NCBI RefSeq assembly: GCF_018449475.1
Contig: NZ_JAHCQH010000022.1
Span: forward strand, 62,001 to 126,000
Length of the DNA stretch: 64,000 bases
Source: Ancylobacter radicis
GTDB taxonomy: Bacteria > Pseudomonadota > Alphaproteobacteria > Rhizobiales > Xanthobacteraceae
Direction: 5' to 3'
Shown here: positions 42,301 through 51,074 of the stretch, piece after piece
How positions within the stretch are numbered: position 1 is the stretch's first letter
Layout of the letters: each line of letters starts with the position of its first letter
Position numbers and translations under genes: made by a program
The notes under the pieces: model-generated
Told to the model about the DNA's origin: nothing
The model's database searches: none
Seen by the model: only the letters and a program-made list of their open reading frames with translations

Positions 42301-43691
42301 TGCGCGTCGCCGCCATCGACCAGGGCACGACCTCGACCCGCTGCCTCACCGTGGAGGCGGACGGCACCGCCCATGTGGCGGGCGCCCGTGGGCACGCCCA
42401 GTCCCATCCCGCGCCCGGCTGGGTGGAGCATGATCCCGAGGAACTGCTCGCCAATATCCGCGCCGTGCTGGCCACTGCCGGTCCGGTCGACGCGATCGCG
42501 CTCGCCAATCAGGGCGAGAGCTGCCTCGCCTGGGACGCGCTGACGGGAACGCCGCTCTCCCCGGTCATCGTCTGGCAGGATTCCCGCACCGCCACCTATC
42601 TTGCGGGCCTTGGCGAGGATGTGAGTGCCCGCTCGCAGGCGATCTGCGGTCTGCCGCTCGATGCATATTTCTCCGCCAGCAAGCTGGGCTGGCTGATGCG
42701 CAACAATCCCGTGGTCGCCGCCGCCCACGCCGCCGGACGGCTGCGGCTGGGCACCACGGACGCGTTTTTTCTCGACCGGCTGACCGGCACCTTCGCCACC
42801 GATCTCGCCACCGCCTCCCGCACCGGCCTGCTCGATCTCAGCAGCGGAAAATGGAGCCCGCAGCTCTGCGCACTGCATGGCGTGCCGCTGGCGACCCTGC
42901 CGCCGATCCGCGCCGTGGATGCGGGCTTCGGCCTGCTGGACGGCGTGCCGCTCAAAGCGTCCATCGTCGACCAGCAGGCGGCGCTCTATGGCCATGGCGG
43001 CCGCTGGCCGGGCGATGTGAAGATTACCTTCGGCACCGGCGCCTTTCTGCTGGCGGTGACGGGCCGGTCGCGGCCGGAGGCGCCGGGGCTCCTGCCGACC
43101 GTCGCCTGGCAGCGCGTCGATGAAGCGCCGGTCTATGCCCTTGAGGGCGGTGTCTATGATGCTGGCGCGGCGCTGGAATGGCTGCGGCGCCTCGGGCTCT
43201 ACGCGGCGCCGGAGGAACTCGACGGCTTCGAGGGGCCGTCGGCGCTGAGCCGCGGGCTGGTCTTCGTGCCGGCGCTGTCCGGCCTTGCGGCGCCCTATTG
43301 GGACCGGCGGGCGGCGCCGCTGTTCATCGGCATGGACGCGGCGACGGACCGGCGCGACCTCGTGCGCGCGGCACTGGAAGGCATCGCCCTGCTCACCGTC
43401 GGGCTGATCGACGCCGCCGCCGCCCATGTCGGGTCGATCCAGACCCTGTCGATTGATGGCGGCCTGTCGCAAAGCGGCTATTTCACCCGCTTCCTCGCCG
43501 CCGCGTCGGGCCGCGCCGTCCGCGTGCCGGCGCTGCACGAGATGACGGCGCTCGGCCTTGCCGAACTGTGCGGGGCCGATGTCGGCGCCGCGCGGGCCGC
43601 TGCCCATGTGCTCCAGCCGGATGGTTCGGTGACGGGGGAGCATCACCGGCGCTTCGCCGAGGCCGTCGCCCGCAGCCGCGACTGGCGCTGA
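42297..43691 (+). CDS. Glycerol-kinase-like FGGY carbohydrate kinase with altered substrate site
   Basis: 464 residues, slightly shorter than E. coli GlpK (502). The ATP-site motif AAIDQGTTSTR, PAPGWVEHDPEELLANI, VDQQAALYG and FGTGAFLLAVTG align directly with GlpK. Of the glycerol contacts in GlpK, Glu84, Tyr135, Asp245 and Phe270 are kept. Arg83 is replaced by Gly (NQGES here, NQRET in GlpK). The substrate may therefore be a different or larger polyol. Two consecutive ATG codons (42297, 42300) overlap the upstream stop. It is the last gene of the TRAP operon. Confidence 0.88.
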   Translation: MMRVAAIDQGTTSTRCLTVEADGTAHVAGARGHAQSHPAPGWVEHDPEELLANIRAVLATAGPVDAIALANQGESCLAWDALTGTPLSPVIVWQDSRTATYLAGLGEDVSARSQAICGLPLDAYFSASKLGWLMRNNPVVAAAHAAGRLRLGTTDAFFLDRLTGTFATDLATASRTGLLDLSSGKWSPQLCALHGVPLATLPPIRAVDAGFGLLDGVPLKASIVDQQAALYGHGGRWPGDVKITFGTGAFLLAVTGRSRPEAPGLLPTVAWQRVDEAPVYALEGGVYDAGAALEWLRRLGLYAAPEELDGFEGPSALSRGLVFVPALSGLAAPYWDRRAAPLFIGMDAATDRRDLVRAALEGIALLTVGLIDAAAAHVGSIQTLSIDGGLSQSGYFTRFLAAASGRAVRVPALHEMTALGLAELCGADVGAARAAAHVLQPDGSVTGEHHRRFAEAVARSRDWR

Positions 43692-43740
43692 GCGCCGGGC
43701 TCGCCACGGGAGCTTATTGCGGTCCGGCGATCCGCATGTC

Positions 43741-43764
43741 ATATCTCAAGACATGTTGAGATAT
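43741..43764. promoter_or_regulatory. ArsR operator
   Basis: A perfect inverted repeat, ATATCTCAA (43741-43749), six bases, TTGAGATAT (43756-43764), ends 11 bases before the arsR ATG. The core TCAA-N6-TTGA matches the arrangement of ArsR-family operators. It should control the whole ars operon by autorepression. Confidence 0.75.
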
Positions 43765-43775
43765 TGAGGCGTTCC

Positions 43776-44168
43776 ATGGATGAAGCGCGTGCCATCGACG
43801 CCTTTGGCGCACTGGCCCAGGAGACGCGGCTGCGGATCGTGCGCCTGCTGGTCACCGCCGGGCCGGAAGGTCTTCCCGCCGGTGTCATCGGCGAGGCGAT
43901 GGGGGGCGCCTCCTCCTCCCGCATGTCCTTCCATCTGAGCCAGCTTGAGCAGGCGGGGTTGGTCACCTCCCGGCGGGAGGGGCGCTCCATCCTCTACAAC
44001 GCCACCTTTCCCGCACTGGCGGAGCTGATCGAGTTTCTGATGCGCGATTGCTGCCGGGGCCACCCGGACGTGTGCCGGCCGGCTGTGGCGGCCCTGTCCG
44101 GCGCTGCCGGTTCTGAGGCCGTGAGGGCCGCTGTGCCTGACAAGGGCGCGCCAACCAGCGCGGCGTGA
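43776..44168 (+). CDS. arsR: ArsR-family metalloregulator
   Basis: 130-residue repressor with the winged helix ArsR fold (IDAFGALAQETRLRIVRLLV, SSSRMSFHLSQLEQAGLVTS, REGRSILYNATFPALAELIE). The C-terminal cysteines (RDCCRGHPDVC) are a likely As(III) site outside the recognition helix, unlike the CVC motif of the E. coli ArsR. The ATG follows GAGG by six bases, and a palindromic operator precedes it. The gene heads the arsC-arsH operon. Confidence 0.9.
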   Translation: MDEARAIDAFGALAQETRLRIVRLLVTAGPEGLPAGVIGEAMGGASSSRMSFHLSQLEQAGLVTSRREGRSILYNATFPALAELIEFLMRDCCRGHPDVCRPAVAALSGAAGSEAVRAAVPDKGAPTSAA

Positions 44169-44178
44169 GAGAGGGATC

Positions 44179-45006
44179 ATGGACGTCGTCATCTATCACA
44201 ACCCCGCCTGCGGCACCTCGCGCAACGCGCTGTCCCTCATCCGCGCAGTCGGCATCGAGCCCCATGTGGTGGACTATCTGAAGTCGCCGCCCGCCCGTGC
44301 CCTGCTGCAGCAACTCGTGGCCCGCATGGCCCTGCCGCTACGCGCCCTGCTGCGCGAGAGGGGTACGCCTTTCGCGCAGCTCGGCCTTGCCGACCCCGCC
44401 TTGACCGACGCGCAGATCATCGACGCGATGATGGCGCATCCGATCCTGATCAACCGGCCCATCGTGGTCACGCCGCTCGGCGTCAAGCTCTGCCGCCCGT
44501 CCGAGACGGTGCTCGACATTCTGCCCTTCGCGCCCCGCGAGGATAGGGTCCGGGAGGACGGCTCACTGTTCCTGCGCGATGAGCAGATCGGCGCGGGCGA
44601 GCCGCGGCTGGCCAAGGCGCTGCGCGAGGCGGGATTGCCGACGCAGGATTTGCGCGAAAGCCCCGGCCGGTTCTACAGCTTCCGCACGCTGGGCGGCCGC
44701 CTCATCGGCTATGGCGGCTTCGAGCTCTATGGCACCGATGTGCTGCTGCGCTCGCTCCTCGTGACGGAGAGCGGGCGGGGGCAGGGTGCCGGCCGCAACA
44801 TGGTTCTGCTGCTGATGAGCCGGGCCTTCGACCTTGGCGCCCGCACGGCCTGGGTGCTGACCACCGATGCCGCGCCCTATTTCGAGACGATCGGCTTCAC
44901 CCGCCACGCCCGCGAGACGGCGCCGCCTGCCATCGCCGGCTCGCCTCAGGCCGCGGGAATCTGCCCCGCCTCCGCCATCCTGCTGTCCCGTTCCATCGCG
45001 CTCTGA
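44179..45006 (+). CDS. arsC: Arsenate reductase ArsC fused to a GNAT acetyltransferase (ArsN-like)
   Basis: 275 residues. The first 138 are glutaredoxin-type ArsC: catalytic C11 in [16 protein letters not shown], with the arginines of [21 protein letters not shown] and [12 protein letters not shown] kept as in plasmid R773 ArsC. The remainder is a GNAT acetyltransferase with an acetyl-CoA loop [13 protein letters not shown] and [14 protein letters not shown], resembling ArsN-type proteins found beside ars genes. The fusion joins reduction of arsenate with a possible detoxifying acetylation. It lies 10 bases after arsR. The acetyl acceptor is unknown. Confidence 0.9.
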   Translation: MDVVIYHNPACGTSRNALSLIRAVGIEPHVVDYLKSPPARALLQQLVARMALPLRALLRERGTPFAQLGLADPALTDAQIIDAMMAHPILINRPIVVTPLGVKLCRPSETVLDILPFAPREDRVREDGSLFLRDEQIGAGEPRLAKALREAGLPTQDLRESPGRFYSFRTLGGRLIGYGGFELYGTDVLLRSLLVTESGRGQGAGRNMVLLLMSRAFDLGARTAWVLTTDAAPYFETIGFTRHARETAPPAIAGSPQAAGICPASAILLSRSIAL

Positions 45007-45014
45007 GGCATCCC

Positions 45015-45125
45015 ATGTCGATCGTCGACCCCTCTCTCACGCACCGGCCGGCGACCCCGTCGGCGCCGCTCATCCGCACGGGCGGCGCCGCGCCCGCCAA
45101 CGCTTCGCTCCCGGAGGCATGGTGA
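45015..45125 (+). CDS. Possible 36-residue small protein coupled to arsH
   Basis: An ATG preceded by TGAGG opens a short frame reading [20 protein letters not shown] and onward to a TGA at 45123-45125. That stop shares its A with the arsH ATG (45125). The tight fit between the arsC stop (45006) and arsH, with its own ribosome site, suggests a translated leader or small protein. No family is recognised and no Cys is present, so metal binding is unlikely. It could also be a decayed N-terminus of arsH in another frame. Confidence 0.4.
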   Translation: MSIVDPSLTHRPATPSAPLIRTGGAAPANASLPEAW

Positions 45126-45835
45126 TGACGGACGATCTCCCCAATCTCGTCGAGGCGCTGGTTGTGACGCCCGCCGCGGCGCTTCTGCGGGCCGAGCCTT
45201 CCACCCACGCGCCGCGCATCCTGCTGCTCTACGGGTCGCTGCGCGAACGCTCCTACAGCCGGTTTCTGACGCTGGAAGCGGAACGGCTGCTGCGCCATTT
45301 CGGTGCCGAGACGCGGGTGTTCGACCCGGAGGGCCTGCCGCTGCCGGACGGTGCGGGCGCCGACCATCCCAAGGTGCAGGAGTTGCGCGAGTTGTCCCTG
45401 TGGTCGGAGGGGCAGGTCTGGGTCAGCCCCGAGCGCCACGGCGCGATGACGGCGGTGATGAAGGCGCAGATCGACTGGATCCCGCTCGCCCTCGGCGCCA
45501 TCCGCCCGACGCAGGGGCGCACGCTCGCGGTGATGCAGGTCAGCGGCGGCTCGCAGAGCTTCAACGCGGTGAACCAGATGCGCGTGCTCGGGCGCTGGAT
45601 GCGGATGATCACCATCCCGAACCAGTCCTCGGTCGCCAAGGCGTTCGAGGAGTTCGACGAGGCCGGGCGCATGAAGCCCTCGCCTTATTATGACCGCGTG
45701 GTCGACGTGATGGAGGAACTGGTGAAGTTCACCCTGCTCACCCGCGATGTCTCCGCCCATCTGACCGATCGCTACAGCGAGCGCAAGGAAGCGGCGCAGA
45801 CGCTGGCGGCGCGGGTCGGTCTCGCCGCGATCTGA
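45125..45835 (+). CDS. arsH: ArsH, NADPH-dependent FMN reductase / organoarsenical oxidase
   Basis: 236-residue flavodoxin-like protein. ArsH motifs are [20 protein letters not shown] (FMN phosphate loop), [20 protein letters not shown] and [20 protein letters not shown]. ArsH oxidises trivalent organoarsenicals. GGAGG lies eight bases before the ATG at 45125 but only two before an in-frame ATG at 45119, so 45125 is preferred. It is the last gene of the ars operon; no arsenite efflux gene follows. Confidence 0.93.
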   Translation: MTDDLPNLVEALVVTPAAALLRAEPSTHAPRILLLYGSLRERSYSRFLTLEAERLLRHFGAETRVFDPEGLPLPDGAGADHPKVQELRELSLWSEGQVWVSPERHGAMTAVMKAQIDWIPLALGAIRPTQGRTLAVMQVSGGSQSFNAVNQMRVLGRWMRMITIPNQSSVAKAFEEFDEAGRMKPSPYYDRVVDVMEELVKFTLLTRDVSAHLTDRYSERKEAAQTLAARVGLAAI

Positions 45836-45885
45836 GCCGGCCGACCGGTCGGCGCCCGCCGGAGCGGGCGCCGGGGATCGGTGGA

Positions 45886-47982
45886 TCAGGCGGCGCGCAC
45901 CGTGTCGAGGAAGCGTTGCAGTTCCGCCTCCAGCTGGCGGGCCTGCTCGTTGAGCGCGGAGGACGCGCTGAGCACCTCGCCCGCCGCCGCGCCGGTCTGC
46001 TTGGCGGTGTTCGCCACATCGGTGATGTGGCTGCTCACCGAGTTGGTCCCGCTCGCCGCCTGGTCGACATTGCGCACGATCTCGCGTGTCGCCATGCCCT
46101 GTTCCTCGACCGAGGTGGCGATGCTCGCCGCCACGTCGCTCATCTGCCGGATCTGCTGGCCGACGCCGAGGATCACGCCGACGGCATCCTTGGTGGTGTT
46201 CTGGATGGCGCGGATCTGGCCGGCGATCTCGTCGGTGGCCTTGGCGGTCTGGTCGGCCAGCGCCTTCACCTCGGAGGCGACGACGGCAAAGCCGCGGCCC
46301 GCCTCGCCGGCGCGGGCCGCCTCGATGGTGGCGTTGAGCGCGAGCAGGTTGGTCTGGGCGGCGATGTTGTTGATCAGTTCGACCACATCGCCGATCCGCG
46401 CCGCGCCCTGGGCGAGTTCCTGCATCACCTCGCCGGTCTTCTCGGCTTCCTTGACCGCATTGGCCGACATCGCCGCCGACTGTTCGACCTGGCGCGAAAT
46501 CTCGTCCACCGAAGCGCCGAGTTCCTCGGCCGAGGAGGCGACGATGATCACGTTGGTGGAGGCTTCCTCCGCTGCCGCGGCCACCGCCGTCGATTGCGAG
46601 GAGGTCTGGTCGGCGGCCGACGACATCTGCTCGGCGGTGCGATAGAGCGTGTCGGAGGCGGTCGTGACCTGCGTCACGATGCTGCCGACGCTCGCCTCGA
46701 ACTGGCCGGCGAGTTCCATCATCCCCTGCTTGCGCTCAAGCTCGGACCTGCGGCGGGCCTCTTCCGCCTCGCGTTCCATCTCGGCATTGCGCACCAGCCC
46801 ATCCTTGAACACGAGCAGCGCCTTGGCCATCGACCCGATCTCGTCCTGGCGGCCGGTGCCCGGCACCTCGACGGTGAGAGCGCCGCCGGCCAGTTCCTGC
46901 ATGGTGCGGGTGAGCTGGGAAATCGGCCGGACCACCCGGCGGGCGACCACGACCAGCCCGGTACCGGCAAGACCCAGCGCCACGATCAGCAGCGCGCCGT
47001 AGAAAAGGGCGGCTTTCTCGGCCTTCGCTTCGGTCGCCTGCGCGGTCGCGGCGAGATTGTCGAGCGCCACGCCGGCAATGTCGGCGATCGTGCCGAGGGT
47101 GGAATCAACTCCCGCGCGCCAGCCGGCGAGGTCGACATCGGGCGCCTGGCCCTGCGTCATCAGGCCGGCGAGGCGGTCGCGCATGGTGCGGAAGGAACCG
47201 CCGAAATAGAGGCTCTGGGCGGTGTCGACCGCCTGCTTCAGGCTCTCCGGGGCGTTCGGCGCCGCCGCGATGTCGCGCACCGTCAGCCAGGCGAGATCCG
47301 CCTTGGCGTCATTGATGGTGAGCACGCGGATTTCGTCCGGGGTAAAGAAACGCTGCTTGGGAATGGCGGCGTTGAACAGCAGCGTGCTGATGCCGGCATG
47401 GTTGCGCGTGGTCCAGGCCATGGCGCGGGCCAGAATGAGCTGCGAGAGCGTCGGGTCGAGCGAGCGGATGCGGCTCTCAATGTCGGTGGCGGTCTTGTCG
47501 AGCGTCGCCAGCAGCTTGCCGCCGTCCTCCATCCAGGTCGGCGAGAATGTCTTGTCGCGGCCGGCAAGCGGCAGCTTGGCCTGCGCGTCGACCAGCAGGC
47601 GCTGCGCCTTCAGCTTCTGGTACTGCGCGTCCAGAGCGGCGCCGAGTTCCGGCAGGCCGGGCTGATCGGGCATGCCGTCGAGACCCGCAATGGCCGCCTC
47701 AATGCCGCTTGTCACCTTGAGGCGCCGGGCGGCGATATTATCGACGCTGCGCCCATTCGCACCGGTGTCAAGGGTCAGCGCCGAATTCGATTCGCCGCGC
47801 TCGAAACGGAAATTGGCGAGCGCCTCGAACACGGAACGGTCGATCTCCGCCAATCTGGTGACCTCTCGCGCCGCGACGAGCGTGCGGTAGGACGTCTGAA
47901 GCGCCTCGATGCACAGGACCGCCAGCATCAGGCTGAGGATGGCGAACAGGGAGAGCAGGGTGGCCTTGATAGAGATGCGCAT
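45886..47982 (-). CDS. Methyl-accepting chemotaxis protein
   Basis: 698-residue chemoreceptor. The first membrane helix lies at about residues 6-28 ([20 protein letters not shown]), a large helical periplasmic domain of about 300 residues follows, then a second helix near 328-350 ([20 protein letters not shown]), HAMP ([20 protein letters not shown]) and the signalling hairpin with the conserved tip [24 protein letters not shown] ([20 protein letters not shown]). The ligand is unknown. The ATG at 47982 begins directly before the first helix; longer frames upstream are low-complexity. It is divergent from the two-component genes at 48213. Confidence 0.93.
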   Translation of the reverse strand: MRISIKATLLSLFAILSLMLAVLCIEALQTSYRTLVAAREVTRLAEIDRSVFEALANFRFERGESNSALTLDTGANGRSVDNIAARRLKVTSGIEAAIAGLDGMPDQPGLPELGAALDAQYQKLKAQRLLVDAQAKLPLAGRDKTFSPTWMEDGGKLLATLDKTATDIESRIRSLDPTLSQLILARAMAWTTRNHAGISTLLFNAAIPKQRFFTPDEIRVLTINDAKADLAWLTVRDIAAAPNAPESLKQAVDTAQSLYFGGSFRTMRDRLAGLMTQGQAPDVDLAGWRAGVDSTLGTIADIAGVALDNLAATAQATEAKAEKAALFYGALLIVALGLAGTGLVVVARRVVRPISQLTRTMQELAGGALTVEVPGTGRQDEIGSMAKALLVFKDGLVRNAEMEREAEEARRRSELERKQGMMELAGQFEASVGSIVTQVTTASDTLYRTAEQMSSAADQTSSQSTAVAAAAEEASTNVIIVASSAEELGASVDEISRQVEQSAAMSANAVKEAEKTGEVMQELAQGAARIGDVVELINNIAAQTNLLALNATIEAARAGEAGRGFAVVASEVKALADQTAKATDEIAGQIRAIQNTTKDAVGVILGVGQQIRQMSDVAASIATSVEEQGMATREIVRNVDQAASGTNSVSSHITDVANTAKQTGAAAGEVLSASSALNEQARQLEAELQRFLDTVRAA

Positions 47983-48212
47983 CTTTCGCCCTATCTGAAA
48001 TGTCTGGCCGCAGGAAACAGGGTTAGGCTGTTTCGAGGCTTGCGGAGCGGTGCCACGTTCGCCGCTGCCCTTGCCGCGCCGCCGGACTTGCTTGCCTTCG
48101 GCGCGGCGGCACGGCAGACACTGGATGGCTTGAGACGACTCTCCCATGATCATGGCTCTCACCATGTGCGGACAAGGGCTATGCTATCCGCTGGACTTCT
48201 GCAGGACAGGTA

Positions 48213-48908
48213 ATGGACCCGAGAGCCGAGCACGCGGCGGTCGAAGGGCCGATCGACATCCTTCTGGTCGAGGACGACCTGCCGACGCTTGAGCGTCTGC
48301 GCGACGCGCTGGATGCCGCCGGCGAATTCGTCGTGACCAGCGTCGCCACCCTCGCCGAGGCGATGGCGAAGCTCGATGCCGGCATGCCGCGCATTCTGCT
48401 GACCGACCTGCAATTGCCGGATGGTCACGGCATCGAGCTGATCCGGCGGGTGCGCCGCGCGTCGCCGGGCACGGATATCATGGTCATTTCCATCCTCGGC
48501 GACGAGGAAAGCGTGATCGCCGCCATCACGGCGGGAGCGACCGGCTATCTGCTCAAGGACGCGGTCCCGACCGACGTCGCCGCCACGGTGCGCGAGCTGG
48601 CGCAGGGGCATTCGCCGATCTCCGCCTCCATCGCCCGCTACATCGTGCGCCGCACCCAGGCGAGCGGACAGGCCCATGCGGAGGCCGAACGCCGTCCCGC
48701 CCTCAACACCGCCAAACTGACCGCCCGCGAGATCGACATTCTCTGGGGCATCGCCAAGGGCTTCAGCTACGCCGACATAGCCGAGCATCTCGGCCTGTCG
48801 CGCCAGACAGTGCCCGGCCACATCAAGAACATCTACCGCAAGCTTGAGGTGAACACCCGCGGCGAAGCGGTGTTCGAGGCCGTGCAGCAGGGGCTCATCC
48901 GGCTGTGA
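48213..48908 (+). CDS. NarL/LuxR-type response regulator
   Basis: 231 residues. The receiver domain carries acidic residues in LLVEDD, phosphoacceptor D65 (LLTDLQLPDG) and Lys115 (YLLKDA). A LuxR-type helix-turn-helix follows at about 165-225 (LTAREIDILWGIAKGFSYAD, LSRQTVPGHIKNIYRKLEV). The stop overlaps the GTG start of the histidine kinase gene by 4 bases, so the pair is a two-component system. Targets are not evident from the neighbourhood. Confidence 0.92.
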   Translation: MDPRAEHAAVEGPIDILLVEDDLPTLERLRDALDAAGEFVVTSVATLAEAMAKLDAGMPRILLTDLQLPDGHGIELIRRVRRASPGTDIMVISILGDEESVIAAITAGATGYLLKDAVPTDVAATVRELAQGHSPISASIARYIVRRTQASGQAHAEAERRPALNTAKLTAREIDILWGIAKGFSYADIAEHLGLSRQTVPGHIKNIYRKLEVNTRGEAVFEAVQQGLIRL

Positions 48909-50863
48909 ACGAGCCGGCGGGGCGTGCCGCCCCCTTGTCCGGGAGGCGGCACGAGAAGCCGTCCGCCTTGTGGCGGCGCATCGGCCTTTTTGCCGTGCTC
49001 CAGCTTCTTGTTGTCGTGACGTGCCTGCTGCTCATGCAACAGGCGCCGCCCACCCCGCCCGCGGCCTATGCCATCCGTTCGGCCACGCTGGTGGCGAATG
49101 GCGAGAGCACGCAGGTTTCCCTGCCTTTCCTGCTGCACTCGACCTTCACCATGGCCGATCCGCCGGTGTTCGAGAGCAGCTTTCAGTATCACCCCGACAG
49201 CGCCGGGACCCCCTGGGCCATCATGCTGCCGCGCTTCGCCAATGCGGTGGAGGTGAGGATCAACGGGCAGAACGTGCTCGACACCCGGCTGGACCCGGTT
49301 GCGAACCGGCAATTGCAGAACCCGTCGGTCATCGCCACGATTCCCGATACGATGCTGCGCGAGGGCCGCAACGATCTGTCCATGCGGCTTTATGTATGGG
49401 GCCCATTGCGGGGCTATCTGGACCGCGTCTTCATCGGACCGCGCGCGGAACTCAGCCCAGCCTACCGGCTGCGCAATTTCCTGTTCTCGACACTGCCGCT
49501 GATCTTCAAGGCCTGGCAGGCGATCCTCGCGCTGATCCTCGGCATCATGTGGCTCAACCGGCGGCACGACGTGGCCTATGGCGTGCTGGGCCTGACGATG
49601 GTGGTGGGCGTGCTTCAGGGGCTCGCCATGACACCGCTGACCACCGGCGTGCCGGCCAGCCTCGATGCATTGCTGGCCGCGACGATGCCGCTTGAAGCGG
49701 CGCTGATGTTCATCTTCCTCGTGTTGTTCTTTCACTGCCCGCTGCCACGCTGGACGCCGCTGCTGTTTCTTCCCTCGCTGGTGATGCTGATCAGCGCCAT
49801 TCCCGGTGATCCCGCTCTGGTTCGCTGGGTCTATGCGCTGGTTGGCGTCTCCGCCGGTGGCCTGTTCATGGTGCTGTGCCTCTTCTTTCTCGCGCGCATC
49901 ACGCTTCAGCGCGGCGATATTGTCAGCCTCACCTTGAGCTGCGCCATCACGGCCCTCGTCACGGCCTGGGGTTATGACCTGCTGGTGGCCACCGATATTC
50001 TCGGCCATGGCCGCATCTTCCTGTCGCGCCTGTCCTATTCCTTCCTGCTGGTGGCGATTGGGGCCGGCCTGACCTGGCGCTTTGCCCACGCTTTGAACGA
50101 GGTGGACAATTTCGCCAGCCGGATGGTGGAACTGGTCGGCGAGGCCGAGGAGAAGGTCCGCGCCAGCTTCGCCCGCGAGGAGGAACGGTCGCGCGCCATG
50201 ACCCTCGCGGCGGAACGCTCCCGCCTGACGCGCGATCTGCATGACGGGCTCGGCGGCCAGCTCATGAGCATTGTCGCGCTGAGCGAACGCGAAGCCGGCG
50301 GCGAGCGCATCAACCAGGCCGCGCGCGCCGCCCTGCGGGAGCTGCGCCTCGTCATCGACGCCATGGACGATATGGGCGGCGATCTGCTGCTCGCTTTGGG
50401 CAGTTGGCGGGAGCGCGCGCAGGCCCAGTTGCGCTCGCACGACATCCAGCTCGACTGGCAGGCCGAGCAGCAGGGCCTGCCGCTCCATCCCGAGCTGCGT
50501 CCGTGGCACGTCATCCAGATCGTGCGCATCCTCGACGAGGCGATCACCAACGCGGCCCGCCATTCCGGCGCCGGCCGCGTGCGGGTGCGCGTCGGCTCCG
50601 GGAGGCCGGATGGCCCGGAGGCCAGCGGTTCGGGGGGGTGGATCAGCATCAGCGACGATGGCCGGGGGGCAGCGCCGCCGCCCGATCTCCGGGTCCCGGT
50701 CCGCAAGGGGCGCGGGCTCGCCAACATGCGCGCGCGGGCAACCATGTGCGGGGCGTCGCTGGATATCGTGATCGGCGGCTCGGGGGCCTCCGTCCGGCTC
50801 GACCTGCCGGCCACTTTCCCCGCCACGCCACTGGCGGAGCCGGCGGTCGCCGCGTCCTCCTAG
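48905..50863 (+). CDS. Membrane sensor histidine kinase (NarX/DesK-type HisKA_3)
   Basis: 652 residues. A first membrane helix (about 25-43) is followed by a periplasmic beta-rich region (45-190), then a bundle of about seven helices (195-400), an architecture like 7TMR-DISM sensors. The kinase has H446 in LTRDLHDGLGGQLMS (HisKA_3 box) and an ATPase domain with DEAITNAARHSGAGRVRVRV and KGRGLANMRARATMCGASL. GTG start overlapping the response regulator gene. The periplasmic segment WAIMLPRFANAVEVRINGQN suggests a carbohydrate-binding-like sensor fold, which is tentative. Confidence 0.88.
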   Translation: MNEPAGRAAPLSGRRHEKPSALWRRIGLFAVLQLLVVVTCLLLMQQAPPTPPAAYAIRSATLVANGESTQVSLPFLLHSTFTMADPPVFESSFQYHPDSAGTPWAIMLPRFANAVEVRINGQNVLDTRLDPVANRQLQNPSVIATIPDTMLREGRNDLSMRLYVWGPLRGYLDRVFIGPRAELSPAYRLRNFLFSTLPLIFKAWQAILALILGIMWLNRRHDVAYGVLGLTMVVGVLQGLAMTPLTTGVPASLDALLAATMPLEAALMFIFLVLFFHCPLPRWTPLLFLPSLVMLISAIPGDPALVRWVYALVGVSAGGLFMVLCLFFLARITLQRGDIVSLTLSCAITALVTAWGYDLLVATDILGHGRIFLSRLSYSFLLVAIGAGLTWRFAHALNEVDNFASRMVELVGEAEEKVRASFAREEERSRAMTLAAERSRLTRDLHDGLGGQLMSIVALSEREAGGERINQAARAALRELRLVIDAMDDMGGDLLLALGSWRERAQAQLRSHDIQLDWQAEQQGLPLHPELRPWHVIQIVRILDEAITNAARHSGAGRVRVRVGSGRPDGPEASGSGGWISISDDGRGAAPPPDLRVPVRKGRGLANMRARATMCGASLDIVIGGSGASVRLDLPATFPATPLAEPAVAASS

Positions 50864-51074
50864 GGCCTGAACCAGTTCGTTTCGATCCGTCGGAAACTCA
50901 GTTTAAGTATTTGATTTAAATATATTTTATTGAGTAGGGTTCGTGCCGGTCGGTCCTGGCCGATGTCGGAACAATCCCGCTGGCCCAGCGTTGCCCCCCG
51001 GTCGACGCCATCCTTTCTGACCCTATGCGAGCCTTGGTCGATGCTGGCCCGGGCCGCGAACGACGGACAAACTC

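Noticed and set aside
41520-43742. 740-codon minus-strand frame opposite the oxidoreductase and kinase genes
   Set aside because: No domain recognised, and it covers two conserved genes on the other strand.
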